Shown here one piece after another: positions 15,805-25,551 of a stretch of 64,000 bases of DNA (positions are counted from its first letter, which is position 1; every line of letters starts with the position of its first letter). Location: assembly GCF_023028345.1 (NCBI RefSeq), contig NZ_CP095487.1:682001-746000 (forward strand), in the 5' to 3' direction. A program made the position numbers and the translations under genes. The stretch comes from Halorientalis marina. Its GTDB lineage: Archaea; Halobacteriota; Halobacteria; Halobacteriales; Haloarculaceae. The notes under the pieces were generated by a model. That model did not search any database and had not been told where the DNA came from. It worked only from the letters and a program-made list of their open reading frames with translations.

Positions 15805-17688
15805 CTACGAGGGCACGACGGTGATCGTCTTTCCGCGGTCGATGGCCTGCTCCAGTTCCTCGGCGATGGCGCTGCCCCGCGAGACCTGAATCTCCCCGCC
15901 GCGGGAGACCGTCGCGGTGAAGAGGTAATCGCCGTCGGCCTGGACCTCGACGGTGTCGCCGGCGTGGCCTTCGAGCGGGATACGGACGTGCCGTGAGGTG
16001 ATCTCGGGGGTGACGATCTCGCCGGCGCCGCCGGGACCGCTCGCGCTGGCGCCGTCACTGCCGTCGGCCGGCCCCTTCCCGGCGGGACGCTCGCTGAACG
16101 TCCGCACGTCGATGTCGATGCCCAGGCGGTTCTCCACGTCCGAGATGCGGCCGCCGCCCTTGCCGATGACCTGCGAGATGTCGTCGTCCTCGACCCAGAC
16201 GACGGCGGTGTTCGCGTCCCGGAGTTCGACCTCGACGTGGCCGCGTGCGATGGACCGAATCTCGCGTTCGACCTCCTGTTTCGCGATGCGGTCGACCCCC
16301 GTCTCCCGGCCGCCGCCCCCGTCCTCGTCTTCGCCGATGGGGACGGTGACGACCTGGCGGTTGAACGTGTAGATCTCGTACTCGGGCCGCCCGGTCTCGA
16401 AGTCCCGGATCATGATGACCGGCCGCGCGAGGTCCTCCTCCATCAGGCCCTCGGGGACCTTCACCTCGGTCGAGACGTCGTAGACCTTCTCGACTTTCCC
16501 GGCCTCGATGTAGACGACGGTGTCGACGACCTGCGGAATCATCCCGAGTTCGACGCGGCCGACGAGCCGTTGGAGGGAGTCGATGGCGCGAGTGGCGTGG
16601 ACGACGCCGATCATGCCGACGCCGGCCAGGCGCATGTCGGCGAAGACCTCGAAGTCGTCGGTCTTGCGGACCTCGTCGTAGATGGTGTAGTCCGGCCGGA
16701 CCATCAACAGCGAGTCGGCGGTCTTGTCCATCCGCCCGTCGAGTTCCGTGTACTGCGTAATCTCCGGCCCGACCTGCAGGTCCCGTGGTTTCTCCATGGT
16801 CTTGACCGCGAAGTCCGAATCGGCGAGGAACTCGGCGACGGCCTGGGCGAACGTGGACTTCCCGGCCCCGGGCGCCCCGGAGATGAGGACGCCGCGCTGG
16901 TGGTCGGTGAGCCGCTCGCGGAGGTCGTCGGCGAAGGCGTAGTCGTCGAGGTCGGTCTTGGCGATGGGCCGAACGGCGGTGATCTCGTAGCCGTCGGCGA
17001 ATGGCGGCTCGGCGATGGCGATGCGCATGTCTCGGAACTGGACGATTGTCATGCCCGGCTCCGCCAGCTCGATGAACCCGTCGGGGCTGGCGCGGGCGCT
17101 GTTCTCGATCTCCTGGGCCCACTCCTTGAGCTGGTCCTCCGAGGAGACCTGCTCGTGGATCGTCTCGTAGTGCATATCGCCGAGTTCGCCCCGCTTCGCC
17201 ATCGGCTGGACGCCGGTCTTGAGGTGGAGGCTCATCGTCGTCTCGTCGAAGAAGTCCTCGATAGCGAGTTCGCCCACCTCCGTGTCGCGGTCCTCGGTCT
17301 TCGGTTCGACGTACTCGGTGGCGATGCCTTTCGCGCCCGCGACCTCGCTCTGGACGATGTCGGAGGTGAAGAGGGTCGCGTCGTACTCCTCGGCGATGTC
17401 GCGGATGAGGGCGTCGATGTCGCCCTCGCTGGCGTTGTGCTTCTCGACGGCGTCGGGCCGCCGGCCGACGTACTCCAGGCTGATCTCCCCGTCGTCGGCC
17501 ATGTCCGCGAGCCGCTGGAGCTCCGAGAGGCCGTCCCACCCGCTCTCGCGGCCCTCGTTGGCCTGTGACTCCAGCTCGCCGACGACCGCCTCCGGGATGT
17601 AGACCGTGGCGTCGGCGAACTCCCCGGCGTCGACGTGTTCGGACACGCGGCCGTCGACGACCACGCTCGTGTCCGGTACGATTTCCAT
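15805..17688 (-). CDS. PIN domain-ATPase-KH protein (PINc/VapC family ATPase)
   Basis: 627 aa with three modules. Residues 1-150 are a PIN nuclease domain with acidic residues (VPDTSVVVDGR, EGDIDALI, LFTSD). Residues about 255-460 are a type II/IV secretion-like RecA ATPase with Walker A GAPGAGKST. Residues about 510-565 are a KH RNA-binding domain (VIGKGGGRISDVE). The architecture is conserved in archaea. The combination points to ATP-driven RNA processing or ribosome-associated RNA turnover, but the role is not established. Confidence 0.9.
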   Translation of the reverse strand: MEIVPDTSVVVDGRVSEHVDAGEFADATVYIPEAVVGELESQANEGRESGWDGLSELQRLADMADDGEISLEYVGRRPDAVEKHNASEGDIDALIRDIAEEYDATLFTSDIVQSEVAGAKGIATEYVEPKTEDRDTEVGELAIEDFFDETTMSLHLKTGVQPMAKRGELGDMHYETIHEQVSSEDQLKEWAQEIENSARASPDGFIELAEPGMTIVQFRDMRIAIAEPPFADGYEITAVRPIAKTDLDDYAFADDLRERLTDHQRGVLISGAPGAGKSTFAQAVAEFLADSDFAVKTMEKPRDLQVGPEITQYTELDGRMDKTADSLLMVRPDYTIYDEVRKTDDFEVFADMRLAGVGMIGVVHATRAIDSLQRLVGRVELGMIPQVVDTVVYIEAGKVEKVYDVSTEVKVPEGLMEEDLARPVIMIRDFETGRPEYEIYTFNRQVVTVPIGEDEDGGGGRETGVDRIAKQEVEREIRSIARGHVEVELRDANTAVVWVEDDDISQVIGKGGGRISDVENRLGIDIDVRTFSERPAGKGPADGSDGASASGPGGAGEIVTPEITSRHVRIPLEGHAGDTVEVQADGDYLFTATVSRGGEIQVSRGSAIAEELEQAIDRGKTITVVPS

Positions 17689-17834
17689 GTCTCGTCTTGG
17701 GAGGGCGCCACTGATAAGGGTCGTGATGGCGGTGCTGGTGGCGACGCTGCTCCCATCGACCGAGTCCGCGCCGCCGGCCGCCCGCCCCGCTCCCGACCGG
17801 CAGGTCTTAGCCGCCCACGGCCGAGCCCCTTCCT

Positions 17835-19193
17835 GTGAGCGATCGCTGGCTCTACGCCTGGGGCGTCGGCTCCGTCGCCTTCGGCGGCGCCTCGCTGCTC
17901 GTCCCGCTGTACATCGTCCAGCTCGGCGCTGGCGCGGTCGAACTGGGCGTGCTGGCCGCGACGGCCGCGCTCGTCGGTGCGCCCGGCGCCATCGTCTTCG
18001 GCCGGCTCGCCAACCACGTCCGCTACCGCCGGTCGCTGGTCCTCGTGACGCTCGTCGGCGTCGCCGCCACGCTCGCGGTCGTCCCGCTCGTGACCGACAT
18101 CGGGCTGGTCATCGCCGTGAACGCGGTGCTGTGGCTGCTCGTGGCCGCCGTCGGCCCGGTCCTGACGATGCTCGTCGTCGACGACGCCCCCGAACGCGAG
18201 TGGGACGTGCGGATCGGCCGCCTGAACAAGCACCAGGGCTACGGCTGGGCCGGCGGCCTCGTCCTCGGGACGGCGTGGCCCCTCCTCGGGAGCCGGCTGG
18301 CCGGCCCCGCCGACGGCACGCGACTCCTGTTCTGGGTCCTCGCGGCCGGCGCCGCCGCGAGCGCGGTCGGCGCCGCGCGCACCCTCCCGCGGCCGCCGGC
18401 GGCCGCCCACGTCGAGACCGACCGCGCCGCACGAAAGGTCGCCCGCCTCGTCGCCACCTCCCGCCGCGGCATCCGGGGCGCGACGTTCGTCTTCATGCCC
18501 AACCAGCTCTACTGGGCGACGCGCGGCCTCGACCCGCGGCGGCTCCGCGCCCGGCTCGACTCGGCGCTGGCCACGTACTTCGTCGCCGCGGCCTGCTTCC
18601 TGACCGGCTCGGCGGCCTTCTGGGCGCCGCTTCCCCTCTTCCTGACCGACGCCGGCTTCGATTCCGGACGGGTCTTCCTGTTGTATCTCGTCGCCAGCCT
18701 GGGCTCGGCCGCGCTCTACGGGGGCGCCGGCCGCCTCGCCGCGCGGTACGACCTGCGGCACCTCCTCTCGACGGCGCTCGTCGTCCGCGGCGTCTGCTTC
18801 CCGCTGGCCGCCGTCGCCATCGCGCTCGGCACGGCCTCGGTCGCGCTCGGCTCGGCCGCGCTCATCCTGGCCCTGCTCGGGCTGACGTGGGCGGTCATGC
18901 TCGTCGTGGGAACGGCCGTCGTCACGCGGCTCGCGCCGCCGCAGGCCCGGGGTGACGTGCTCGGCGCCTACACCGCACTGGGCGCGGTCGCGGGCGGCAT
19001 CGGCGGCGTCCTCGGCGGCTGGCTGGCGACGTTCGGCCCCGCCGTCGCCTTCGGCGCCGCGGGCGGGCTCGTCGGCCTCGGCGCCGTGCTCGTCCTCGCC
19101 GTTCGGGCGCTCGCCGGCGCCGACCGTGTCGCCGCTCCGGCGGACGAGACCGAGCGGACTGGGGACGTTCCCGGCGGCCCGCCGACGGAGTGA
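17835..19193 (+). CDS. MFS-type major facilitator transporter
   Basis: 452 aa from GTG 17835 with about 12 hydrophobic segments. The cytoplasmic loop GRLANHVRYRRSLVLVTLVG between helices 2 and 3 is a degenerate MFS motif A. Cytoplasmic membrane. Substrate unknown. Converges on the DUF368 gene with 9 bp between the stops. Confidence 0.85.
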   Translation: MSDRWLYAWGVGSVAFGGASLLVPLYIVQLGAGAVELGVLAATAALVGAPGAIVFGRLANHVRYRRSLVLVTLVGVAATLAVVPLVTDIGLVIAVNAVLWLLVAAVGPVLTMLVVDDAPEREWDVRIGRLNKHQGYGWAGGLVLGTAWPLLGSRLAGPADGTRLLFWVLAAGAAASAVGAARTLPRPPAAAHVETDRAARKVARLVATSRRGIRGATFVFMPNQLYWATRGLDPRRLRARLDSALATYFVAAACFLTGSAAFWAPLPLFLTDAGFDSGRVFLLYLVASLGSAALYGGAGRLAARYDLRHLLSTALVVRGVCFPLAAVAIALGTASVALGSAALILALLGLTWAVMLVVGTAVVTRLAPPQARGDVLGAYTALGAVAGGIGGVLGGWLATFGPAVAFGAAGGLVGLGAVLVLAVRALAGADRVAAPADETERTGDVPGGPPTE

Positions 19194-19202
19194 GCCCGCC
19201 GC

Positions 19203-20210
19203 TCAGATTTCCTCGATCTCGAAGTCGGCCGCGTACCAGTCCAGCGCGAGGACGACGACGGCCCCCACCACGGCCACGCCGGCGAAGGTGAGCGCCACTT
19301 CCGTCGAGAAGCCGACCTCGCTCCGGACCTCGGCGACCGGTGCCCGGAGCGCGCCGACGACGAGGGCGACGAGGAAGGCAAGCGTCACCTCGCGGTTCCG
19401 GTCCAGCGCGTACCGGACGACCCGCGAAATCGTGAACAGCCCAACGAGGCCGCCGACGATGAACGTCACGATGACCGGGGCCTGCGTCCCGACGGCGTCG
19501 CTCGACCCGCCGGTGACCGCGCCCGCGACTCCGCTGACGAACTCCGAGAGGGCGGTCGAGAGCCGGGTGTACTGCCCGAGGATGACGAGGATGAGCGACC
19601 CGGAGAGCCCGGGAAGGATCATCGCGCTGACGGCGACGGTGCCGGCCAGGAAGACGACGGGGAGGCCGCCGCCCAGCAGCCCCTCCGCCTCGCCCGAGAG
19701 GAGGAAGGCGACGGTGAAGCCCGCGACCGCGGCGGCGCCCGCCGCGACCGTCCGGATCGAGATGGCCCGCAGGAGCACCACGGCGGAGGCCGCGATGAGG
19801 CCGAAGAAGAAGCCGAAGAGGACGACCGGCGCGCTCTCGTCCAGGACGTGGACGGCGCGGGTGACGACGATGACGGCGGTGAGGATACCCCCGAGCAGGG
19901 CGACGAGGAACCAGCCGTCCACCTCGTCGAAGATCCCGACCGCACGACGGACGGAAATCCCTCCGTCGAGCGGCGTGAGCGCACGGAGGAAGCCGAGGAC
20001 GCGGCCGGGCGTGACCGCGGTGACGGCGGTGATGAGTCGCTCGTAGATGCCGGCGATGAGGGCGATGGTCCCCCCCGAGACCCCGGGAACGGCGTCGGCC
20101 GAGCCCATGAAGATCCCGATCAGGTACGTCGACGCCCACTCCCGGAGCGGCGGGACCGACTCCCGGAGCGTCGGGCGCTCCTCGGTCGCGTGGTCCGACG
20201 ATGACGACAT
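19203..20210 (-). CDS. DUF368 membrane protein (PopT-like polyprenyl-phosphate translocase family)
   Basis: 335 aa with about 9-10 membrane segments. Two related re-entrant motifs are visible: DAVPGVSGGTIALIAGIYER near residue 40 and MILPGLSGSLILVILGQY near residue 200, the internal repeat of DUF368. Bacterial DUF368 proteins recycle undecaprenyl phosphate across the membrane. By analogy, this one may flip dolichyl phosphate for S-layer and archaellin glycosylation, which is an inference. No glycosylation genes are adjacent. Confidence 0.87.
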   Translation of the reverse strand: MSSSSDHATEERPTLRESVPPLREWASTYLIGIFMGSADAVPGVSGGTIALIAGIYERLITAVTAVTPGRVLGFLRALTPLDGGISVRRAVGIFDEVDGWFLVALLGGILTAVIVVTRAVHVLDESAPVVLFGFFFGLIAASAVVLLRAISIRTVAAGAAAVAGFTVAFLLSGEAEGLLGGGLPVVFLAGTVAVSAMILPGLSGSLILVILGQYTRLSTALSEFVSGVAGAVTGGSSDAVGTQAPVIVTFIVGGLVGLFTISRVVRYALDRNREVTLAFLVALVVGALRAPVAEVRSEVGFSTEVALTFAGVAVVGAVVVLALDWYAADFEIEEI

Positions 20211-20290
20211 TCACTCGGTGTTCTACGAACACCGACAAGTCTCTTGGGAAAGGCCCCGAGCTTTTGCCGTCCCCGCTCGCACCGCAGCGT

Positions 20291-21388
20291 ATGGACGCCA
20301 ACGCGCTCACGCGAGACCTCGTCTCCATTCCCAGCCACGAGTCGGAGGCCGCCGCCGGCGACGCTATCGAGCGGTGGCTCCGCGAGCATACCGACGCCGA
20401 CGTGACTCGCGACGACGCCGGCGCGGACGAGGGCCGCGGCGGCAACGTTTTCGCCCGCAAGGGCGACGGCGACACCACCCTCGCATTCGTCGGCCACCAC
20501 GACGTGGTGCCCCCGGACGACGAGCAGGTCGACGCCGATGGGCAATACGTCGTCGAGGAGCGCGACGGCCGCTTCTACGGCCGTGGCACGGCCGACATGA
20601 AGGGCGCGCTGGCGGCCGCGATGTGTGCCTTTCGCGACAGCGACCCGGCCTGCGAACTCGTCTTCGCCTCGTTCGTCGGCGAGGAGGTCGGCGGCGTCGG
20701 CGCACAGTATGCAATAGACCGGGGGTTCGCGCCCGACTACGCGGTCGTCGGCGAGGGGTCGACGGGCTACTCCGGGGCGGGCGTGACCGACGTGGCGGTG
20801 GCACACAAGGGCCGGCGCGGGAGCACGATCACGGCCCACGGTGAGGCCGCTCACGCCAGCGAGGTCGATCAGGGCGACAACGCCATCTACCGCGCGACGG
20901 ACGCCATCGACGTCGTTCGCGACCTCGATTTCCCGTCGACGACGGTGCTCGGCCACGAACTGCGCGGGAGCGTCGCGGTCACGGAGATCGAGGGCGGGAG
21001 CGCCTGGAACGTCGTCCCGGAACGGTGCGAGGTCACGGTCGACGAACGGACGGTGCCGGACGAGCGCGCGGACCTGGGGCGCGTCGAAACCATCGAGGGT
21101 GTCGAGTGGACCGTGGACCAGGACCTCCCGCCGATGGCCTGTGGCGACGCCGACTTCGCGGACACGGTTCTCGCGGCCGCCGACGCCGCCCAGGACGGGA
21201 CGCCCGAACACGTCGTCAAGCCGCACGCGACCGACGCGGGCTGGCTCGCACGGGCCGGCACTGACTGCGTGATCTGTGGCGTCGCGGAACCCGGCGAGGC
21301 CCACACCGCGACCGAGAGCGCCTCCCTGGCCGTCGTCGAGCGCTGTGCCGAGATCTACCAGCGGCTGGCCGAATCGGTCGACGGCTGA
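20291..21388 (+). CDS. M20 family metallopeptidase (ArgE/DapE-like)
   Basis: 365 aa from ATG 20291. Di-zinc ligands: GHHDVVPP (His, then the bridging Asp in GRGTADMKG), general base and ligand Glu-Glu in VGEEVGG, and a C-terminal His in GEAHTATE. The dimerisation lid lies between. Cytosolic amidohydrolase of the DapE/ArgE/CPG2 type. The exact substrate cannot be told. An in-frame ATG 90 bp upstream would overlap the divergent promoter and is not needed. Confidence 0.9.
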   Translation: MDANALTRDLVSIPSHESEAAAGDAIERWLREHTDADVTRDDAGADEGRGGNVFARKGDGDTTLAFVGHHDVVPPDDEQVDADGQYVVEERDGRFYGRGTADMKGALAAAMCAFRDSDPACELVFASFVGEEVGGVGAQYAIDRGFAPDYAVVGEGSTGYSGAGVTDVAVAHKGRRGSTITAHGEAAHASEVDQGDNAIYRATDAIDVVRDLDFPSTTVLGHELRGSVAVTEIEGGSAWNVVPERCEVTVDERTVPDERADLGRVETIEGVEWTVDQDLPPMACGDADFADTVLAAADAAQDGTPEHVVKPHATDAGWLARAGTDCVICGVAEPGEAHTATESASLAVVERCAEIYQRLAESVDG

Positions 21389-21450
21389 CTCAAACGCGGG
21401 TTTGTCCCTCCGCCAGTGCTTTTCCCCGACGGGGCGATGGTCCGACCACG

Positions 21451-22146
21451 ATGCCCTCCAGACGACGATTCCTCGGCTCCCTCGCGCTCGGCGGAGTCGC
21501 CCTCGCCGGGTGCGTGAACCGCGCGCCGACCGACGCCGAATCGGCCGACGGGAATGCCGCGACGACGGCGACCGACCCCGCGACGACTGCAGGCTCCTCG
21601 CCGACGGCGACGGTCGATCCGACGACCGACGCGCTGGCTGCCGCGAGCGAGGACGATAGCGGCCCGCTCCGCCCTGACGGCGACCCGATCTCGGTCGAGC
21701 GGACGATCACCGACCCCGAACTGGACTACCTCCCCGAGGAAGACGCGGTGCGGTATCCCGCCTACTACCGTCGGACGGGCCGGGGACCGGAGGGCCAGCC
21801 GACGCGGACGACGATCTACGAGACGACGCCGTTCGCGGACTGGGCCGCGACGGAGACGGCGTCGGTCGCCGCCGACGAAGTGAGTGCCGTCGCCGACGAG
21901 CGCCTCGCGGGCGACCCGACGCTCAGCGTCGGTATCACGAACCGCGAGGGGGAGATGGCGGTCACGGCCGAACTGACGACCACACTGAACCGCGATGGGA
22001 CGGTCGTCTCGGAACCGTCGACCGACTTCGAACGCGTCGTCGCCGCCGTGCCGCGGTCCGTCGACACCACGATCCACTTCGAGGGAGAGACGGCTACGCG
22101 GACGGTGCCGGTGTGGGTCGGTGAAATGACGATCCAGTACGACTAG
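21451..22146 (+). CDS. Tat-dependent lipoprotein, function unknown
   Basis: 231 aa. The N-terminus PSRRRFLGSLALGGVALAGC combines a twin-arginine motif with a lipobox (LAGC), so export folded and lipid anchoring are likely. A Thr/Ala-rich linker (residues 25-60) precedes a beta-rich domain of about 170 residues with no recognised family. Its stop shares the CTAG at 22143-22146 with the convergent cheC stop. Confidence 0.85.
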   Translation: MPSRRRFLGSLALGGVALAGCVNRAPTDAESADGNAATTATDPATTAGSSPTATVDPTTDALAAASEDDSGPLRPDGDPISVERTITDPELDYLPEEDAVRYPAYYRRTGRGPEGQPTRTTIYETTPFADWAATETASVAADEVSAVADERLAGDPTLSVGITNREGEMAVTAELTTTLNRDGTVVSEPSTDFERVVAAVPRSVDTTIHFEGETATRTVPVWVGEMTIQYD

Positions 22147-23723
22147 AACAGGTCGCTGGGGTCGGCCCCGGTCTCGCCTTTGCGCTCGACGATGAGGTCT
22201 TTCAGCGCCTCGCCGAGTTCGGACTCGTTGGGGAGGGCGTGGATTTCGCAATCGAACTCGATTTCGTCGGTTTTCATGCGGGATTCGATGGTGTAGGCGT
22301 GCGTCTGGAACGGGCCGAGCTGTTCGGTGACGATCTCCATCAGCGCCATGTCCATGTCGGCGACGAACTCCGGGGGCGTGTGCTCGACGCTGGTCTGGAG
22401 GACGTTCGCCCAGCCGTCGATGAACCCCGAAGTCATGATGTTACACAGCTCCTCCAGGGCGCTCTCGTGCATCCCGGTGAGTCCCTCGCCGTCGGGCTCC
22501 ATCGGCATCATCGCCTCCGCGATGTTGGCCGCCGACGCCTCCCGGAAGAGGATGACGAGGTGGCCGGAAGGTGTCCCCTCGAACTCGACGGTCGTGCCGA
22601 CGTAGTCGCCCTCCTCCAACTGCCCCGAGATGTCGTCGATAGGGGTGAAACTGACGCCCGCGATGTCGGTCTCGGTCTCGATGCCGGTCATCTGGGTGAC
22701 GCGGTCGGCCGCGGCGGTCGTGCCCTCGCGGGTCAGGTCGCTGAACACCGAGAGCTTGTCGAGCGGGACCGTCTCCACCGTGTCCGCGTCCTCGAACAGC
22801 GACCCCTCGTCGGTCCCGAAGCCGTCGTCGCCGTCGTCGTTCGCCGTCCCGAAGCCGTCCGTGTCGTCGGCGTCGCCCATGCCGAAGGCGCCGTCGGCGC
22901 CGCCGTCCTCGGTGCTGGTGGCGTCCGCTTCGCTGCCGCCGAACGCGCCGTCGGAGCCGCCGAAGGCTCCTGCGTCGGCGCCCCCGGCGTCGGTCGCGAA
23001 GGGGTCCGACCCACCGTCCGCCTCCGCGCTGCCGTCGCTCGCGTCCCCCGTCGCGAAGGGGCCGTCGGCCGTGTCGTCCGCGGCGTCACCGTCGGCGGCC
23101 ACACCGTTCTCGCGAACCTCGCCGTCCGCGTCCGCGGACTGCGTTTCGCTGTCCTCGCCGTCCGCGTCCACGATTGCCTCCTCCTCGATCGTCAGGAGCT
23201 GTTCGAGCGACCCGCGGTCGGGCGCGAGATAGATCGTGATGCTCCCCGGCGACTGGAGCCAGTGGACGGTACTCTGGAAGATGGGTGCGCTATCGGTGTC
23301 CTCGCTGATCGCCTCGAAGGAGAACTCGTGTGTCGTCGGGTCCGTGATTCTGGTCCGGTCGCCGACGGTCAGTTCGCCGCCGATGTGTCGCTCCCAGTCG
23401 CTGACGAACTCCGTCATCATCGCCGTCACGAGGTCGGTCGCGTCGTCCGGGTCCTGGATGGTCTCGCGGAGTCGCTCGCGCGCGACGGGGTCGATGGCGA
23501 CCAACACCGTCCCGGACAGCGGCCCGGCCAGTTCGTACTGGAGACACTCCTCGCTGGCGCCGAGCAGGTCCGCGACGATGTCCCGCCGACTCGCCAGCAT
23601 GATCTTCGTCGCCCCGATGTGCGTGCTGGCACCGACCGCGGTCGCGAGTGCATCGCTCGCGCGCTCGGCCGCGTCGCGTGTGAGGAGATTCAACCGCTCC
23701 AGTGAGTCTGTGTCGACGTTCAT
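22143..23723 (-). CDS. cheC: two-domain CheC-family chemotaxis protein with long acidic linker
   Basis: 526 aa from ATG 23723. Residues 317-500 form a CheC domain with the full phosphatase motif: S421, E425, N428 and Pro 23 residues later. Such domains dephosphorylate CheY. Residues 1-180 look like a second CheC-type domain in which the E and N positions read D97 and T100, so probably inactive and regulatory. Residues 186-316 are a Gly/Asp/Ala-rich linker with regularly placed Phe (PFATGD, PFATDA, GAFGGS, DGFGTA). No other che genes are in the window, an unusual isolated location. Confidence 0.83.
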   Translation of the reverse strand: MNVDTDSLERLNLLTRDAAERASDALATAVGASTHIGATKIMLASRRDIVADLLGASEECLQYELAGPLSGTVLVAIDPVARERLRETIQDPDDATDLVTAMMTEFVSDWERHIGGELTVGDRTRITDPTTHEFSFEAISEDTDSAPIFQSTVHWLQSPGSITIYLAPDRGSLEQLLTIEEEAIVDADGEDSETQSADADGEVRENGVAADGDAADDTADGPFATGDASDGSAEADGGSDPFATDAGGADAGAFGGSDGAFGGSEADATSTEDGGADGAFGMGDADDTDGFGTANDDGDDGFGTDEGSLFEDADTVETVPLDKLSVFSDLTREGTTAAADRVTQMTGIETETDIAGVSFTPIDDISGQLEEGDYVGTTVEFEGTPSGHLVILFREASAANIAEAMMPMEPDGEGLTGMHESALEELCNIMTSGFIDGWANVLQTSVEHTPPEFVADMDMALMEIVTEQLGPFQTHAYTIESRMKTDEIEFDCEIHALPNESELGEALKDLIVERKGETGADPSDLF

Positions 23724-23957
23724 TGTCCTGTCGGCGTCCCGCGACCACGCCGTCTGGTCCCGCCGGCCCGTCGTCACCGGGCCGAACGGACTCGCTACCG
23801 TGGAATCTATCCATTCTCCTTGTAGTGTCTTTCGCCATCATTTTCAATTGTGGTAATTGGGCGCACGCGTTCGCGGTGGCGCGGTGGCGGCGAGGGGGTG
23901 ACAGCGACCTTCGCCGCGGGCGCGGCTTCTATAGGCGTCCCGGCCCAACCCCGGTGC

Positions 23958-25463
23958 ATGGCTACGGATTCGACCGCCGACGCGGGGGAGACCTACGAGG
24001 CGCTCGTCGAGCACGTCACGCGGATGACGAACGTCGGGAACGCCGCCGGCCTCCTCAACTGGGACCAGCAGGTGATGATGCCCGACGCGGGGACGCCCGC
24101 CCGCTCACAGCAGACGGCCGCCCTCTCGGCGGTCCACCACGAGATGCTCACCGACGACGACCTCGCGGACTCCCTCGACGCCCTGGACGGCGCCGACCTC
24201 GACGACGAGCAGGCGGCCGTCGTCCGCGAGGTCCGCCGTGAGCACGAGCGCGCGACGCGCGTCCCCGGCGACCTCGTCGAGGAGATTTCCGAAACGTCCT
24301 CCAACGCCCTTCCGGTCTGGCAGGAAGCCAAACGGGAGGACGACTTCGAGCAGTTCGCGCCCACGCTGGAGAAACTGGTCGAACTGAAACGGGAGTACGC
24401 CGAACACATCGACCCCGACCGGGACCCATACGCCGTCCTCTTCGAAGAGTACGAGCCGTACCTCGGGCTGGACACCGCCGAGCGCGTCCTCGAACGCCTC
24501 CGGGACGAACTCGTCCCGCTCATCGACGAGATCAGCGACAGCGACGCCGACCTCGCCAGCCCCTTCGAGGGCACCTACGACGAGGCCGCTCAGGAGGAAC
24601 TGGTCCGTGACGCGCTCGACACCCTCGGCTACGACTGGGACCGGGGCAGACTGGATACGGCACCCCACCCCTTCTCGATGGGGACGCAGTTCGACGCCCG
24701 CGTCACGACGCGGTTCACCCCCGAGGACCCGCTCGACGCGCTCGGGTCGACCATCCACGAGTTCGGCCACGCCACCTACACGCAGGGGCTCCCGCAGGAA
24801 CACTACGGCACGCCGCTTGGCGAATCCCGGGACCTCTCGGTTCACGAGTCCCAGTCACGGCTCTGGGAGAACCACGTCGGACGCTCGCGGCCGTTCATGG
24901 ATCTCTTCGCCCCGACAGTCAACGACCACCTCGGGACCGACGTCTCCTCCCGCGAACTGTACGAAGCGGCCAACCAGATTTATCCGGACAATCTCATCCG
25001 CGTCGAGGCCGACGAACTCACCTACCACCTCCACATCATCCTCCGGTTCGAGATCGAGCGCGACCTGATCAGCGGCGACCTCGACGTCTCCGAGGTCCCG
25101 CAGGTGTGGAACGACAAGATGGACGAGTACCTCGACGTCCGCCCCGACAGCGACAGCGAGGGCTGTCTCCAGGACATCCACTGGACCAACGGCGCGTTCG
25201 GCTACTTCCCGACCTACTCGCTGGGGAGCGTGCTGGCCGCCCAGATCTTCGCCGCCGCCGAGGACGACCTCGGAGGCCTGGACGAGGACGTTCGCGCCGG
25301 CGAGTTCGACCCGCTCCGGGAGTGGCTCGTCGAGAACGTCCACCGCCACGGCTGTCGGTACACCACCGACGACCTCGTCCGCGAGGCCACCGGCGAGGCC
25401 TTCACCGCCGACCACTTCCTCGACTACGCTCGCGGGAAGTTCGGCGACCTCTACGGGCTGTGA
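23958..25463 (+). CDS. M32 family carboxypeptidase (thermostable carboxypeptidase 1 type)
   Basis: 501 aa, normal for M32. Zinc motif HEFGH near residue 268 with the downstream Glu ligand in HESQSRLWEN. The family motifs DPLDALGSTIHEFGH and LRFEIERDLISGDL are also present. Metal-dependent removal of C-terminal amino acids in the cytosol. ATG 23958 was chosen because the preceding 36 codons of open frame are not M32-like. Confidence 0.94.
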   Translation: MATDSTADAGETYEALVEHVTRMTNVGNAAGLLNWDQQVMMPDAGTPARSQQTAALSAVHHEMLTDDDLADSLDALDGADLDDEQAAVVREVRREHERATRVPGDLVEEISETSSNALPVWQEAKREDDFEQFAPTLEKLVELKREYAEHIDPDRDPYAVLFEEYEPYLGLDTAERVLERLRDELVPLIDEISDSDADLASPFEGTYDEAAQEELVRDALDTLGYDWDRGRLDTAPHPFSMGTQFDARVTTRFTPEDPLDALGSTIHEFGHATYTQGLPQEHYGTPLGESRDLSVHESQSRLWENHVGRSRPFMDLFAPTVNDHLGTDVSSRELYEAANQIYPDNLIRVEADELTYHLHIILRFEIERDLISGDLDVSEVPQVWNDKMDEYLDVRPDSDSEGCLQDIHWTNGAFGYFPTYSLGSVLAAQIFAAAEDDLGGLDEDVRAGEFDPLREWLVENVHRHGCRYTTDDLVREATGEAFTADHFLDYARGKFGDLYGL

Positions 25464-25551
25464 AGCGCGCGGGGAACGGCCTCGCTCGCGGTCGTGTGCG
25501 GCGGTCGTCACGACCCCGTCGCTTATTCGCCAGGCACGCGTAGGCGTGGTC

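Noticed and set aside
16237..17568. Open frame of 443 codons on + over the PIN-ATPase gene
   Set aside because: Antisense shadow of a conserved three-domain protein. The product has no recognisable domain.
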